Of a stretch of 64,000 nt of DNA, positions 63,588 to 64,000 are shown in pieces (position 1 is the first letter of the stretch; each line of letters begins with the position of its first letter). Source of the DNA: Hyphomicrobium album (GTDB taxonomy: Bacteria; Pseudomonadota; Alphaproteobacteria; Rhizobiales; Hyphomicrobiaceae); assembly GCF_009708035.1 (NCBI RefSeq), contig NZ_WMBQ01000002.1:558001-622000 (forward strand), given 5' to 3'. Both the position numbers and the translations under genes were made by a program. The notes below the pieces were generated by a model. It was given only the letters and a program-made list of their open reading frames with translations. It did not search any database and was not told the origin of the DNA.

Positions 63588-64000
63588 GTGAAAAAGAGCA
63601 AAACAAAACCCAAAGCCAGGGATGCCGAGAAGGTGGCGCGGCAGGTGGTGATCGACGCCGCGCTGGCGATGAGCGGCTCTGGCCTGTCGCCGGGTCGCTC
63701 GGGCAACGTCTCGTGCCGCTGGAAGGGCGGCATGCTCATCACGCCGACCGGCATGGCGTATGCGGAGATCCGTCCGCGCGACATCGTCTTCGTCAATGCG
63801 AAGGGCAACGTGCCCGACAAGAAATCGCGCAAGCCGTCGAGCGAGTGGCGCTTCCATCTCGCCGCCTATCACGCACGTCCCGACGTGAAAGCCGTGGTGC
63901 ACACGCATTCGCTCAACGCGACGGTCCTGGCCTGCGCGCACAAACCGATCCCGGCGTTTCACTACATGGTCGCGGTGGGCGGAGGGAACGACATTCCCCT
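63588..64000 (+). CDS. Class II aldolase/adducin family protein, 3' truncated by window
   Basis: An open frame from GTG 63588 (78 bp after mtnA) runs to the end of the window, giving 137 codons. It has an SGNVSCR motif near residue 41, LITPTGMAYAEI, and the zinc ligands HTHS near residue 102 of the class II aldolase/adducin fold (MtnB, FucA and AraD group). Close linkage to mtnA suggests action on methylthioribulose-1-phosphate. It could be the dehydratase MtnB or, more like Rhodospirillum, the Ald2-type aldolase of the DHAP shunt. The missing C-terminus prevents a decision. Confidence 0.8.
   Translation, partial: MKKSKTKPKARDAEKVARQVVIDAALAMSGSGLSPGRSGNVSCRWKGGMLITPTGMAYAEIRPRDIVFVNAKGNVPDKKSRKPSSEWRFHLAAYHARPDVKAVVHTHSLNATVLACAHKPIPAFHYMVAVGGGNDIP

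Overview
The window is dense, high-GC bacterial chromosome. Its marker genes point to an alphaproteobacterium, most likely Hyphomicrobiales (Hyphomicrobium-like): a class I lysyl-tRNA synthetase, a three-subunit bc1 complex with separate cytochrome b and c1 genes, the alphaproteobacterial Lhr/PdeM repair pair, a PodJ-like Sel1 protein, an HvrA-type H-NS protein, and small DUF6460, DUF6111 and DUF952 proteins. The order-level placement is inference. No rRNA, tRNA or CRISPR array was recognised. About 60 protein genes are supported; both edge genes are cut by the window.

Layout. 1-5.6 kb: symporter tail, proline iminopeptidase, two orphan small genes, then a coniferyl-type aldehyde dehydrogenase diverging from its TetR regulator across three 17-bp operator copies, and a YjbQ protein. 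5.8-16 kb: PodJ-like polarity protein, a TauE/TIGR02186 pair, PdeM/Lhr, DUF6460, pyrD and DUF952. 16.2-26.2 kb is the most accessory-looking part: a solitary GmrSD-type DUF262/DUF1524 protein, class I LysRS, TerB, a PAS-GAF-GGDEF-EAL protein, an exported SRPBCC protein, and an unrecognised multi-HTH gene. That gene sits between 88-bp direct repeats which duplicate the 3' end of the neighbouring hydrolase gene. 26.3-45.5 kb: mepA, msrA, an orphan methylmalonyl-CoA mutase small subunit, a HerA-like ATPase, superoxide dismutase, H-NS, a DJ-1/PfpI protein, CIRCE-groES-groEL, an L,D-transpeptidase, cca, a CoA pyrophosphatase and hemF. 45.7-54.8 kb: ABC exporter, the petABC bc1 operon, mtnP, a divergent SDR/AraC pair and an OprD-like porin. 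54.8-64 kb: ketopantoate reductase, a second iminopeptidase, a cytochrome c fusion, a four-gene operon of uncharacterised envelope proteins, and apt / zinc-ribbon gene / mtnA / class II aldolase.

How genes work together. mtnP, apt, mtnA and the class II aldolase suggest recycling of 5'-methylthioadenosine, with adenine salvaged by Apt and methylthioribose phosphate possibly split by an aldolase (DHAP shunt) instead of the full methionine salvage cycle. MepA, the L,D-transpeptidase, the PodJ-like protein and several barrels and exported proteins concern the envelope. petABC and hemF serve respiration and haem supply.

The best candidates for something undescribed are the repeat-flanked multi-HTH gene at 23.4-25.7 kb and the envelope operon at 58.4-61.5 kb. 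A one-base frameshift breaks a conserved-looking zinc-ribbon gene at 62.2 kb.
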